From: Diplonema papillatum
Lineage: Eukaryota > Euglenozoa > Diplonemea > Diplonemida > Diplonemidae
Direction of reading: 5' to 3'
Length of the DNA: 64,000 bases
Assembly: GCA_030068145.1 (NCBI GenBank)
Contig: JAPJBO010000155.1
Coordinates: 186,001-250,000, forward strand
Shown: positions 51,668-62,505 of the stretch, in pieces
Numbering within the stretch: position 1 is the stretch's first letter
How the letters are laid out: every line of letters begins with the position of its first letter
Translations under genes and position numbers: made by a program
Notes under the pieces: model-generated
Database searches by the model: none
Told to the model about the DNA's origin: nothing
The model's input: the letters and a program-made list of their open reading frames with translations, nothing else

Positions 51668-51802
51668 TTGTTTGTACGTGCCGGGGGAGGATTAGCCTGT
51701 TAGTGAGTGATAGTGAGTGAATATGATCGGTAGGCTAATCTTCTCCCAAACACGCTGCCAGCGTTCTCTTTCGTGTTTACAATTAATTGTTATTACGAAA
51801 AA
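51668..51802 (-). repeat. Upstream terminal repeat (135 bp)
   Basis: Identical to 47901-48035 as far as I can read. The Gag-like ATG (51664) lies 4 bp inside it, so the repeat must hold the promoter and the mRNA leader. Confidence 0.9.
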
Positions 51803-52003
51803 AATTGCCGGTAAAACTCAAACAGCAGCGTTTACAGGAAAAAGTGTCGGTGATTTTAAGGAGCCATGTCTCTTTTTGACATGTCAAAACAAATGGCAAA
51901 AAAGCTCCAGAACCCCGCTCGTTCCGGGTGTTTCAAAAACTTGGCCAAAAAATCTAATCCGGTCGGGGAAGGGTTTCTCCTGGAAGAGAGCCATCGGGCG
52001 CAC

Positions 52004-53595
52004 CTGTTTCGCTGGCGTCGAGGGCGTCGAACTCGTCGACGGCGTTGAGCGTCACGGCGAAGGACTGCCCGCGGGGGGTGGTGGACGGGTAACCCCCGGC
52101 GACGACCAGTTTTTCGGCGGCGCGGACGACCGCGATGCCGGGCGTCGCCGCCGCCGGCAGCGCCGCGGCGGCGTCCGAGAACGTGACGACGCAAGCCGCG
52201 CACGTCCGGGTGAACCAAAAGGTGAACACCGCCGCGCCGCGAACGAGGCCGCGGCTCAGCGTGCCGTTTTTTTCGACAAGGGTCCCGCCGCCGCCGTTGC
52301 CGCCGCCTGGGTTCAGGGTGGCTTCGACGACAGAAGTGTCGAGGGCGTCAATGACACCGGCGCTGTCGACAGCCGCCACTTCGACGTCGAACGAGCGCAT
52401 CGCCTTCACCGTAGTGGGGGTGACAGACAGGATGCGAAGCTCCACCGCCGGCCCACTCACGCGGATCGCCCCCGACGGAAACCCGACGCCGCCCGCCGCC
52501 GTCGAGTGCGTGGCGACGAGAACGCAAGCCCCGCAACTCGCCCCGAACGCCAACCGGTACCCCGCCACGCCCGCGACCATAGCCACCGCCAGCGGCACGC
52601 GCACCCCGCCCGCGTCGTAGTTATCCAGGACGCCGCCGCGAGGGTTCGTCTCCTTCGCCAGGGTCACCTCGCCACCCTCCGACACCACCAAGTCCCCGTT
52701 CACATCGAGGGCCCTGATCTCCAGCGGAAACGGCACCAGCGTCCGAACGCTACGGGTAAACGGGGTGGAGGTCGATCCAAAGGCGAGTTCAACTGTCACG
52801 CCGCTGCAGACAAACGGCCCGTATTTTAGGTCAGCCAGCCCGAATTGGGTCCCAGACTCGCTGAAGACGAGGAAGCAGTCGAGACATCCCGCGGTCAACT
52901 GCAGGATGAACGCCGTTTGGCCCCGGACCAACGTCGGTGTAAGAGTGCCGGAGGGGCCTGCCTCGAGGGATGCGGGCGAGATGCTGGACGCGGACGCCAG
53001 GGTGAGAGGACCGAGCTCGAGGGTGACTTCTACCGTCGGGTTGACGCTAGTCGAGACGGCCCCCGTCGCGCCGTCGACGGCCCGCAGGGCGAACGTGAAC
53101 GGGGTGTTCACGAAGGTTTCCTTCAGGGCGGTGCCCGCCCGTAGCGTGTCGCCCTTGCTCCGGACCTCCACCGGGCCGACTTCGGCGTGGGTCAGCGTCG
53201 GGGTGAAGCCGGCGGCCGAAGAGATGACGAGGGTGCATGCCGCGCACGTCGACCCGAACCGCACGGCCACCGACCCCAGCCCGTTCGCGAGCTTCGCGCC
53301 GGCAACCGTCAGCGGCGCGCCGGACTGCGCAGCGCCGGTGCTGGCGGCGCCGGTGATGAGTTCCACGACGAGGTCCGCGTCGATGCTCGCGTCGACCGCC
53401 TGCGACGCAGTGTCGCGCGCCTCGAGGGACACCAGGAGCACGTCGCCGACGTCGACGGAAGCTGGAATCGGCGGCGCCGCGGTGCTGACCAGCAGCGTCT
53501 CGACGTAGGTCACCCCGGCGCAGGTTGTCGAAGAGCACTGGTTGCACCCGCCCGTGCTCCCGGGACCCCACGGCGCCGGGCAGTCGCAGGCGCAC
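52004..53595 (-). CDS. Large secreted multi-domain protein, exon 2
   Basis: 1592 nt, about 530 codons. The acceptor AAAAACAG is at 53596 and the donor CAG-GTGCGC at 52003. It starts with a Cys-rich stretch (CACDCPAPWGPG, CNQCSSTTCAG), then four full domains and the start of a fifth. Domain ends are FGSTCAACTLVI, LTAGCLDCFLVF, FGASCGACVLVA and FTRTCAACVVTF, each followed by a short linker and a V-x-V-x-S strand. It begins with one spare base and ends with one, which joins in frame to exon 3. The domain is not one I can name. Ig-like or cadherin-like beta-sandwich folds are possible. Confidence 0.82.
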
Positions 53596-53600
53596 CTGTT

Positions 53601-53700
53601 TTTAGAGTGCAAGTTCGCTTAGGGATCCGGGGTTTTATAGTCTCCGGGTGACCGTAGTCATAAAGGTTCCTTTAAGGTATAGTATGTTTGTGTGTATATC
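53601..53700 (+). repeat. R4-like repeat at the 5' edge of exon 2
   Basis: GTTCGCTTAGGGATCCGGGG and TAGTCTCCGGGTGACC match 36308-36352. It touches the acceptor of exon 2. Confidence 0.6.
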
Positions 53701-53944
53701 TTTGCTGCCTATTGCCGCGACCATTCGACTTACTTTAGCGCGCGCTCTTTTTTCCTATGTGCTTTGCCTTTTTGAGTGAAACGGTTTTGCTTGAGAAGCC
53801 GGGGATTCAAAGGCCATCGTAGAAAGGGGTCGTACAGTGGCATGCCTCTTTCAGCCTTTTCTAAAAGCGGATGTTGTAATTTAGTCACGTATTTTTTGAC
53901 GAATTTTGTGTTTCCGGCGATAAATCGCTCAGTCGGTTGCTTTG

Positions 53945-54307
53945 TGAAGGCCCGCCGCCAGGGACGCGGGCGAGAAGGTGGATGTGGACGGCAGGGTGAG
54001 AGGACCGAGCTCGAGGGTGACTTCTACCGTCGGGTTGACGCTAGTCGAGACGGCCCCCGTCGCGCCGTCGACGGCCCGCAGGGCGAACGTGAACGGGGTG
54101 TTCACGAAGGTTTCCTTCAGGGCGGTGCCCGCCCGTAGCGTGTCGCCCTTGCTCCGGACCTCCACCGGGCCGACTTCGGCGTGGGTCAGCGTCGGGGTAA
54201 AGCCGGCGGCCGAAGAGATGACGAGGGTGCATGCCGCGCACGTCGACCCGAACCGCACGGCCACCGACCCCAGCCCGTTCGCGAGCTTCGCGCCCGCAAC
54301 CGTCAGC
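53945..54307 (-). pseudogene. Partial copy of exon 2
   Basis: Almost identical to 52960-53290 (AVRFGSTCAACTLVIS to TVEVTLELGPLTL). It ends at a family A repeat on one side and a 45-bp block (TTTCCGGCGATAA) shared with 54450-54495 on the other. No splice sites. Confidence 0.85.
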
Positions 54308-54412
54308 TTGAGGAGACTGCCAGTTGCGAGAGATCAAAAGGAGGTAAATGTGCTGTAGCCTACACGAAACACAGGTAAATCTGGGTTTAGTGGCGGGCGT
54401 AAGCGTTCAACG
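54308..54412 (-). repeat. Family A dispersed repeat, partial
   Basis: Minus-strand copy; TTGAGGAGACTGCCAGTTGC to GGCGGGCGTAAGCGTTC. Confidence 0.7.
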
Positions 54413-54619
54413 AAATGTTTAGATTTGGCCTGTTTTTGACAGATTTTGAATTTCCGGCGATAAGTCTCTCAGTCGGTTGCGACGGCCCGCCGCCAGCAAC
54501 GTGGCGGAAAGTGCCGGCGTGGACGCCCGCGGTGCTCGCTCCGTTGTGAAACCTTGTGAGGTCCCCTAACGGCTTGACGATTTACCACACGCTGCCATCC
54601 GACACTTTTTGCTGATATA

Positions 54620-54838
54620 TTATAGACAAGCAAGCTTGGTACCAAAAGAAAGTATCGGACACTCGTTCTGCATGTTCGTGTAAACGACGCTGCCTCGGTC
54701 GCTGCAGCACACTTGGGTGCAGGGTTCGTCGCAGCGGAGGCCGCTCCACCCGTCCTTGCACGAGTCAAGGCGGCAGTTTCGTCCGATGCCGCATTTTCCC
54801 CGGCACAAAGCGAAGCACTGCGAAGGAGCAGCGGGCAA
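54620..54838 (-). pseudogene. Copy of the EGF-like end of exon 1
   Basis: FALCRGKCGIGRNCRLDSC, then WSGLRCDEPCTQVCCSDRG, nearly the same as the end of exon 1 but with about 10 residues missing. It could be a real extra exon with its own EGF-like unit; no firm splice sites were found. Confidence 0.55.
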
Positions 54839-55011
54839 TTCGATGCAGCATCAGGCGGCTTATTTACAGTCTCTGTGGGTGACCATTGTCGAAAGGGCTC
54901 CACCTTTCATGGTATCGTACGTTGGCACGCCGCTTTTTTTAGACAGTTCTCGACAGATCTTGTATTTCGTAAAAAGCAGGTGCTTAGACAAAATACTTAC
55001 ACCCCGAAAGG

Positions 55012-55155
55012 TCTTTTCTTGTAGAACGCTTACGCCCGCTACTAAACCCAGCTTTACCTGTGTCTCGTGTGGGCTACAGCACTGTTACCTGCTTGATCTA
55101 TCGCAACTGGCAGTCTCCTCAAGCATTTCCTACAAAGCAGGTGGTTATACAAAGA
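55012..55155 (+). repeat. Family A dispersed repeat, partial
   Basis: Starts at GAACGCTTACGCCCGC and ends AAGCAGGTGGTTATAC. It lies against the end of exon 1. Confidence 0.7.
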
Positions 55156-55189
55156 AAAGTAGCGCATACTGGTTCAGCTTGTTCGTGTA

Positions 55190-55948
55190 TACGACGCTGC
55201 CTCTGTCGCTGCAGAACACTTGGGTGCAGGGTTCGTCGCAGCGGAGGCCGCTCCACCCGCCCTTGCACGAATCGAGGCGGCAGTTTCCGTCCGGCGAGGC
55301 GATGTCGCACTCCCCGTGGACGCACCGGCACACGACGCGGCCCCGACACAAGGCGAAGTGCGCCAGGGTTCGCGTGCTCGTCACGCCGGGCGGCGGCGCC
55401 GCGGCGCACGGTGGGAAGTGCGCAGTGCAGTTGCCGGCGCCCCACCACGTCCCGTCCGCGGAAAACAGGTTGCCCGGTTGGAGCGCTTGTCTATGCTCGT
55501 GCGTGCCGAGGATGCCGATGCTGTGGCCTCCTTCGTACCGGCCGCCCATGGACATCCAAAGCCCGGCCCAGGTCCAGAACGAGAAAAAATACGTGGAACA
55601 CGCCGCGTCCAGCAGCCCCGAGCAACCCAGCTCCATAGCTGTTGCCAGCAACGGCTCCTCGCACCCCGTCTCCACTGACGCGTCACACACACTGCCGTCG
55701 ACGTACCTGCAATGCTCGTTACCACCCATACACGGCGGCGGCACCCCCGTGGCAGCCGCACACGTGCTGTGTATCACGTCGTCGGTTATCAGCTGCAGGT
55801 TGCCAGCAGGCCATGCCGACCCATTGATCTTTACCCTGTACAAGGTGGACCCGCCGAACGTCGCGACGTGGCAATACTCGTTCGGGCAGTGCACGAAAAA
55901 CTGCGCCAGGCACGGCAACACGTGAAGGAGGACGAAGAGGCATGACAT
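55190..55948 (-). CDS. Large secreted multi-domain protein, exon 1 with signal peptide
   Basis: Starts at ATG 55948-55946. MSCLFVLLHVLPCLAQ is a clear signal peptide. A domain of about 180 residues follows with eight or more cysteines (for example STCAAATGVPPPCMG and CDASVETGCEEPLL) and an aromatic stretch (TYFFSFWTWAGLWMSMGG). It ends in an EGF/laminin-type unit (CRGRVVCRCVHGECD, NCRLDSCKGGWSGLRCDEPC). The donor is not certain; GTC-GTATAC near 55190 is the best candidate but its phase does not fit exon 2, so a small exon may be missing. The protein is probably secreted or displayed on the surface, perhaps as an adhesin. Confidence 0.75.
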
Positions 55949-56382
55949 CTCCCCTCGACCCCCACTAACCTACCGTCGTCAAGTCACCTCCTCTCCCCCT
56001 GGGGGGCCCCCCCGCCAGACCCGCACCCTATGTTTTTTTCGGCCCCTGAGAAGTGTTGCTGTATTTTTTCGACGGGTTTTGCTACCGTTTCAAGCGTTTA
56101 TTGTGGTTTAGAGGTTCGGTGTTTTAGGGTCTCCGGTTGACCGTTGAGGCTGTGAGGCGGGTAGTATGAGGGTAGTAGGTATGCTTAAACACTTTAACTA
56201 CGGCTAGCCATGTTTGTAAGTGGTTTCAGAGAGGGAACGGTTCCGTTCGCTTTTGAAACCTCCTCGGTTGTAATAGAGTGAAGGTCCGCTTGAGGAGGCG
56301 GGGGTTGAAAGTCCTCGGGGTGGCCATCGTCGAAAGGGTTAGCAGTGTGTGTGTCTTTGCCTGTATTATTTTAGCACTAGCA
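55949..56382. other. Upstream region of the large gene, with R4 repeats
   Basis: 56105-56225 and 56270-56345 are R4-like (TTTTAGGGTCTCCGGTTGACC). Presumed promoter area; no motif could be singled out. Confidence 0.45.
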
Positions 56383-56740
56383 GCAGGGACCGAGCAGTAC
56401 TGCTGCATGTATAAAGGAAGTACACCTTGCAGTACTGCTGAATGTCTAAAGAAGGTAGACCTAGCAGTACTGCAGCCTAGCAGAACTGCTGCGTGTGTAG
56501 AAGGTACCTGCAGCCTAGCAGTACTGAAACATGTCTAAAGAAGGTACACCTAGCAGTACTGCAGCCTAGCAGAACTGCTGCATGTGTACAGAAGGTACCT
56601 GCAGCCTAGCAGTACTAAAGAAGGAAGACCTAGCAGTACTGCAGCCTAGCAGAACTGCTGCATGTCTACAGAAGGTACCTGCAGCCTAGCAGTACTGAAG
56701 CATGTCCAAAGCTAGCAGTACTGCTGCATGCTACGAGGTG
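56383..56740. repeat. GCAGTACTGC palindrome array
   Basis: About 17 occurrences of AGCAGTACTG or AGCAGAACTGC with spacers AAGAAGGTACACCT and AGAAGGTACCTGCAGCCT. The unit is itself a 10-bp palindrome. Confidence 0.9.
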
Positions 56741-56884
56741 CGTAAATGCTCACAATGCGCTGTTGCGCTGCCAGCTGCTAGTGGTAACACATACCGTACT
56801 ATGCATGGTACATGTGCATAGGTGTATGCATACCATTCCAAGGTAGCCCTACGTGTTATGGTTTGCTTGGGTTCTAGGAAGACG

Positions 56885-57120
56885 CACGGTGAGAGCGAGT
56901 ACCAAGTCCTCGACGACCTGATGAGTCTCATGCTTCTGCAATTCCCATTGACTATCGCGTCTGGCCGCGGTTTTCATCGTTCCGAGCGAAGACATCCACC
57001 GATAAGTGCAATGACCCTCGATCAACCGCACTTGAGCCGAGGGGAACAGTTGTTTTGCCTTTCCGTTTGCTCGGGATTTTCGATTTCCTTCATGACCATG
57101 TTTGAATCCTCGGTTTCCAA
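56885..57120 (-). repeat. R6 dispersed repeat
   Basis: Inverse of 2390-2530 on one side and of 23222-23325 on the other, so it is the longest copy of the family here. Confidence 0.6.
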
Positions 57121-58508
57121 TCTGTTTGAAAGTCGTTTCCTCGTTCCATTCAGAATTGAAATATTTGGTAATGATCCTGCTGCACTTCCATCAACCGTGT
57201 GGTTCTGCCGAATGCGACAATTTTTGAGCGCCAATATACGAAGGAAAGCGTGGGCGATGGTGAGAGTTGAAAGCAAGAAAACGAAGAAAGCACGAGCGGA
57301 AAAGAGAAAAAAGAAGACTTCGGATTATTTCAACTGGATGAAACGAGGAAAGGAGGAGAGAGTACTCGGAGTTGGGGACTTGCGATGGTAAATAAAGCAG
57401 AGCGACAACCTGCATCAGCTAGCAACTGATCGACGGAAGCGAAGAAGGAGAGAGAGAGAGAGACGAGTTTGAGTACAGGGACTATCTCTCCGGGGAGTTT
57501 CCGGTCTCCTCACTTCTCTTCGTGCTGCTACGGCGGGCGTAAGTCGCTCCCGGAGGCGCGCTGCAGGTTGCGGCTCTGCTACAGTGAGTGGCAGCACCGG
57601 AGTTGGTGCTGCAGCGGGCGCTCTGGCCGGCGGGTGAGCTCGTCTCGCGGGGGATTGCCGCCTTGTAACGCTGCGGGCCCTCTTCTTTCTCGCGACTGAA
57701 GACATTACTGTCGAATGCTTTCGCAGAAGATTCGTCTTCCTGCGACCTAAGAACTTCACCTTTGACGTTGCAGTACGTACGACCCCCGGCAGTCCCTATT
57801 AATCCCGCGCCAACGAGGCCTTAGACGAGACTTAAAGAGAACCGCCAGACCTTCGTTTTGAGCATTCTTTGGCGTTATTGTGGTTTAGAGGTTCGGTGTT
57901 TTAGGGTGGTCCGGTTGACCATTGAGGCTTTAAGGCGGGTAGTGGCATGATTACACGCTTAAACTACGGCTTGCCAAGCTTGTAAGTGTTGCGACCGACA
58001 CCCAGAAGAAATTCGCTTTGAATCTTTCTCTCATAGACCAGTGAAAGCTCGCGTCAGGCTCCGGTTTTGCGGTGTCTCTGTGAGTGAACCGACCATTCTT
58101 TATTTACAAACGCGGTTTCCCAGGGAGAGAATGCCTACTAGTTTGACTCTCGTCTGACTTTGTGCAGTGACACGGGAGGTGTAGAATAGGTAGAAGGCCA
58201 CAACAATGAAATACCACTCCTCTTGCTGTCGCTTTACTTATCCAATGATGGTAGGACGGCAGCTGCTCCCTTGTGGGGATAGGGTCTTCGGATCCGTAGC
58301 TTATCTTCTTGCCGTTTGTTCTGGCGGCCGTTTACTTCATACGCAAGCCGTGCTCATCATGGACGGTCTATTGTGTTTTCGGGGCAGGTGCCCCCCCCAG
58401 AGTAGTTGATCGCCTGGGATTCTTAAGTTTATGCTTGAACTGCAGTCTTCTTATTTTCTTACCTCACGGTTCTTGTCGCTTTTTTAGCGTTTATTGTGGG
58501 GTTTTTTG
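57121..58508. other. No gene seen
   Basis: 57430-57500 is GA-rich and related to 22075-22165. 57884-57995 is an R4 copy. A plus frame at 56822-57391 has no domain and overlaps R6. Confidence 0.4.
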
Positions 58509-58717
58509 TATAGGCACCTGCTTTGTAGGAAATGCTTGAGGAGACTGCCAGTTGCAAGGAGGTGAATGTGCTGTAGCCCACACGAAACACAGGTAAATCT
58601 GGGTTTAGTGGCGGGCGTAAGCGTTCAACAAAAAAGACCCACTTTGTAGTTGTATTGTTTTCTCCCCTCTAGCCTCCTTCGAAATGAGCACAAGGCAGTC
58701 CCTCGAGTATTTTTTAG
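58509..58717 (-). repeat. Family A dispersed repeat, full copy
   Basis: Minus-strand copy from TATAGGCACCTGCTTTG to CAGTCCCTCGAGTATT. Confidence 0.75.
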
Positions 58718-60351
58718 ATTAGTCCGCTTGAAACTCTTTTTGGTTGAAGCGCGAGGGCTATCCGTATCTTTTCTTTTCTTTCTTGCTCAGCATTTTATTT
58801 GATATCGACCCCAGTCCAGCTCTGGCACTAACACTAAACTTGTGCGAGTGTTAGCTCAGTCGGAATGTATTGATCCTCGAAGATCTTTGATCTTGTGCGA
58901 CAAAAAAGGCAGGCGCTTCGGTTTGTTTGTGCGTGCTGGTTGATCGTTTCCCCACTTGTTCGCACCGTTCACTTTTTTCAGGTTAAACATTTCGGACTAG
59001 CCACTCTCTCTACGTCTTGTTTATGTTCAACTTACTTTTTAAAGTGGAATTTCGTTGAAACTTTTTGTAAGGCAACCCTTAAGATCGCCAACATAAGGAC
59101 CTCCATTTAGTGGTTCGCCCCCGAAGGATCCCAGCTCCTCTTGGGAGAGGAGTCTCAGGACCCGAACGCAACACCGACTGGTGAAGGTGAGCCAAAGGGC
59201 GAAGGGCGTATCTGCGGCTGCTGCGGCAGTTGCCCGGTGGCAACCCCACACGCAGAACGCGGGGAAGGGGAACGTGTTTTTGATTGAAGCCCCTTCCCGA
59301 CCGTAGCATCCGAGGAAGGTGCAAACATGGAAGGTGCTACGGTAGCCATGCACGGGTTTTTGGCACGTGCCTCGTGCAGGGCGGGTGCTTTGTGATCCGC
59401 CGCGAAGTTCTCTCCTGGTGCAATCCGGAGAGACCGGCGTCGAGTTTCGGCTCACAGCCGGTTCCCTCGGGCGGCAACCCTAACGGAGAGGGAGCGCCAG
59501 ACACAATCCATCTTAAAAAGAACCACGCACACACCGACTGGTGAAGGTCTCAAGTGGGCTGGACTTTGCTTCAGGCGTGACCCGCTTTGAGCCGTGAACC
59601 TCGGCACACGTGCATGCGGTCACAGCGCAGCCGCTGGCGGGGCGGTCGAAGGGAGGATTGGTGTCATCGCGGAAGCAGGTAAAGCGTACCGCGCTGACAT
59701 ACGGTCCATGCGCAAGGTTGCCCGCGGCGTTCACGTGTCCCCTACGGGAGAAATGCCCACCCCTCGACTTCCATTAGGAGCCCGTGTGCAGTGATTGCCG
59801 CCGGGTTGCTGGTCGTTGGCGAAGAAGCGGCCGTTTTGCCTTGGAAACCAGAAGCCAGGCAGCAGCCCCATCCCCTACGCCAGCTCCCCTTCACGGCCAC
59901 TCACGCAGGAGATGTCTACGTGCTTGACGGGGCTTCCGCCTCGTTGTGGAAAGTGGTGTGCTCCGAAGCGGAGGCCGGCGTTTCTTTCGAGAAAGAAGAA
60001 AGAAAGAAAGAAAAAGGCCGCTCCTGGTCCAGGAACGTGACGGTCAACCACAGCTTGCAAAGCTTGAGTCGGAGGCAGCACAGTGCCACAACCCCGTCCG
60101 CTCTGCCCTGCGGCTGACCGTCTCGACGAGCTTGTGTTCAGCGCGAGCACCAAGCCCCAAGGTGCGCCAAGCCTTGATGCTTTAGTTTCTTTGATTCTTT
60201 CGAGAAGGTAAAAAAAGCTCATTGAACGGGTCTCTGCGATTCTGGACGACGGAGAGATGGTCGCCTCCCCCCCTCCTTTTCCCCCTTATTCTTCGACGGA
60301 ACGAGTCGGAAAGAGCACACGGAAAACGAATATAACGGACGAAAACGGAAT
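58718..60351. other. No gene seen
   Basis: 1.6 kb. Some frames near 59150-59350 and 59590-60110 look weakly coding but no domain was recognised. CGACTGGTGAAGGT occurs at 59177 and 59547. Confidence 0.35.
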
Positions 60352-60518
60352 TCTCTTTTTCGTAGTAACAATGCTTTGTAAACACGAAAGAGAACGCTGG
60401 CAGCGTGCTTGGGAGAAGATTAGCCTAACGATCATATTCACTCACTATCAATCACTAAAACATATATACAGGCTAATCCTCCCCCGGCCCGTACAAAACA
60501 AACAGACGCCCATTCTTT
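60352..60518 (-). repeat. R3 solo terminal repeat, minus strand
   Basis: Inverse copy of the 135-bp unit with its left extension; contains GTAAACACGAAAGAGAACGC and GGCTAATCCTCCCCCGGC. Confidence 0.75.
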
Positions 60519-60656
60519 TTTGATTGCTTGCCGCTCTGCTCCCCCCCCCGGGGGGGGGCCCTTTGGTCCAGTGCAATTTGCGCCAGGCCGTTTCCCAGAA
60601 GCAACGCCATGCAGGGTATCCCGGGCTGCGAATAGATGCCTCAAGAGAACTTTTCG

Positions 60657-60835
60657 AGCAGCACCAGGTTCTCCATATTGGGGCCATGAAACTCAGTTCG
60701 ACCCATAGTTTCGTTAAAAAGCTTTTCTGCAGGGGGAAAACCTTAGCACCAGGTTCTCCAGATTGGGGCCATGAAACTCAGTTTGACCCATAGTTTCGTT
60801 AAAAAGCTTTTCTGCAGGGGGAGAAACAGCGCCAA
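60657..60835 (+). repeat. Tandem repeat of about 91 bp, two copies
   Basis: CACCAGGTTCTCCA, GGGGCCATGAAACTCAG and AAAAGCTTTTCTGCAGGGGG occur twice in the same order. Confidence 0.8.
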
Positions 60836-60905
60836 AGCTTCCCCCCCCAAGGCTTCCTTCTTGTGGGGTTTTTGCATCCGGCGGCCTCCTCGGATACTTG
60901 GATAC

Positions 60906-61032
60906 TTCCTCGTTGTCGAACGCTTACGCCCGCCACGAAACCCAGATTCACCTGTGTTTCGTGTGGGCTGCAGCACATTACCTCCTTTGTTATTTCGAAC
61001 TGGCAGCCTCCTCAAGAAGCTTATACAAAAAT
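60906..61032 (+). repeat. Family A dispersed repeat, partial
   Basis: Starts at GTCGAACGCTTACGCCC; ends AAGCTTATACAAAAATG. Confidence 0.7.
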
Positions 61033-61268
61033 GCAACCGGTTTTTGTGTAGGGCAAACGGACTTCGCACTTTTTTGCAGTAACGTAACAACGAATTGTGA
61101 CCCCGAAGATGGAGTAGCGTTCGGGAGGAGATGTCGCGTGACCATGTTCACTTGCGACCAGCCGTATCTCCACCTCCCGTGTTTGATGCTAGCTATTTTT
61201 GTTTGTGCGCACTAGCGGAACTCACCTGCTTTGGTAAGTTTCATGTAGTACGCTACCAACTACTAATT

Positions 61269-62180
61269 CGAGACTGGAGGTCCTATGAACATGCAATGTG
61301 AATAGCCTCTATTCGAGCCAACCCCACTTTTCTCCAGTAAAAAAGTGTATTGTTTTTGGACTGGATAATAGTGCGGAGCAAGCTTTTTTTTACCCTTCCG
61401 AAAGGTATGCGGGTGGCAGAGTGACCGGGTGTCGGTCTTCAGGCCGGTAGGCCCGGGTTCGAACCCCGCCCATGACATTTTCCCGGTCAAAGATAGTTTT
61501 CGAGGTTTGTTGCGTTTCGGGGCCTAATGTGCCCGAAAGTTGCGTTTTTTGCGGAGTTTCTCAGTATCTCGCGGTATTTGGCTTACCCCGGGTGAGTCGG
61601 GGGGGGTCCGGGGGGCGGGTACTGGCGCCGAACTTGCCACCAGAACCCGAACTTTGCTTCGCCCGAACTTAGCTTCGCCCGAACTTTGCTTCCCCCAGAA
61701 CTTTGTTTCGCCCGAACTTTGCTTCACCAGAACTTTGCTTCATCCGAACTTAGCTTCGCCCAGAACTTTGCTTCGCCCGAACTTAGCTTCACCAGAACTT
61801 TGCTTCACCCGAACTTAGCTTCGCCCGAACTTTGCTTCGCCCGAACTTTGCTTCACCAGAACTTTGCTTCACCCGAACTTAGCTTCACCCGAACTTAGCT
61901 TCGCCCGAACTTTGTTTCGCCCGAACTTTGCTTCACCAGAACTTTGCTTCACCCGAACTTTGCTTCCGAACTTAGCTTCGCCCGAACTTTGCTTCACCAG
62001 AACTTTGCTTCACCCGAACTTAGCTTCGCCCGAACTTAGCTTCGCCCGAACTTTGTTTCGCCCGGTCTTTGCTTCACCAGAACTAGGATTGCCCGAACTT
62101 AGCTTCGCCCGAACTTTGCTGTTCCCCGAACTTTAACTGCTGCCTCCAGTCTCGCCACGCGCCGGCCTTAGCCGAGCGCA
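61269..62180 (+). mobile_element. Composite element with tRNA-like head and GAACTT satellite, copy 2
   Basis: Same ends and order as 37527-38484 (CGAGACTGGAGGTCC to TAGCCGAGCGC). The satellite (about 61640-62125) differs in length and unit order from copy 1, while leader and tail are nearly identical. It lies inside an R5 repeat, so the empty site is known from 15121-15145. Confidence 0.85.
61406..61475 (+). tRNA. tRNA-like sequence in copy 2
   Basis: TGGCAGAGTGACCGGG and GGGTTCGAACCCCG are good A- and B-box matches; the T arm is cleaner than in copy 1. One extra C disturbs the acceptor stem. Probably a Pol III promoter rather than a functional tRNA. Confidence 0.45.
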
Positions 62181-62215
62181 CGTACTTTCTAGTACCAACA
62201 ATGCATTGTTAACTC

Positions 62216-62505
62216 TAAAAATAATCGACGTAGCTGCTTCGACTCCGAATGGAAGGGAGGAAATATAGAGGTAAGAGGAAAATACAATTCAAACACAATC
62301 TGATTTGTTCTTCGCTTACACCACCATGTGTGATTTGTCGTAGGGGTAAACCCGCATGACCTCACGTCCGGTCAACACGTGGTTCGGTAGTTACAGCACT
62401 TGGGATCCCTTCTGTTCTTTGTCGGGCAGCATCGTCGAGCATTTCTAGCGTTATTTGTGGATTAGAAGGTCGGTCATTTCCTTTCAAGCTGGCGCTTATG
62501 TAAAA
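62216..62505 (+). repeat. Family B dispersed repeat
   Basis: Full length, from AATCGACGTAGCTGC to GCGCTTATGTAAAAAAAA. A 25-bp R4-like scrap (TAGCGTTATTTGTGG) interrupts it at 62447. Confidence 0.75.

Larger units (their letters stand above)
47901..51802 (-). mobile_element. Tyrosine-recombinase retroelement, VIPER/TATE-like
   Basis: A 3.9-kb element in intron 2 of the large gene, bounded by identical 135-bp direct repeats. Coding order on the minus strand is Gag-like, tyrosine recombinase, reverse transcriptase, RNase H, with overlapping frames. There is no DDE integrase, protease or chromodomain. DIRS and Ngaro elements place the recombinase last; as far as I know, recombinase before reverse transcriptase is the order of VIPER and TATE of trypanosomatids. 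Two frameshifts (about 50100 and 48600) suggest this copy is inactive, although the identical ends mean it arrived recently. Solo ends are at 7590, 8600 and 60352. Confidence 0.85.
61197..62215 (+). repeat. R5 repeat split by an insertion
   Basis: 61197-61268 matches the left of 15063-15155 and 62183-62215 its right side (AGTACCAACAATGCATTG). The composite element is between them. Confidence 0.8.

Noticed and set aside
47901..51802. Ordinary LTR retrotransposon
   Set aside because: There is a tyrosine recombinase in place of an integrase and no protease, and the end repeats are short with an overlapping second unit.
59790..60117. Possible gene at 59.6-60.1 kb
   Set aside because: Several overlapping frames are open, but none shows a domain, a good start or splice signals.
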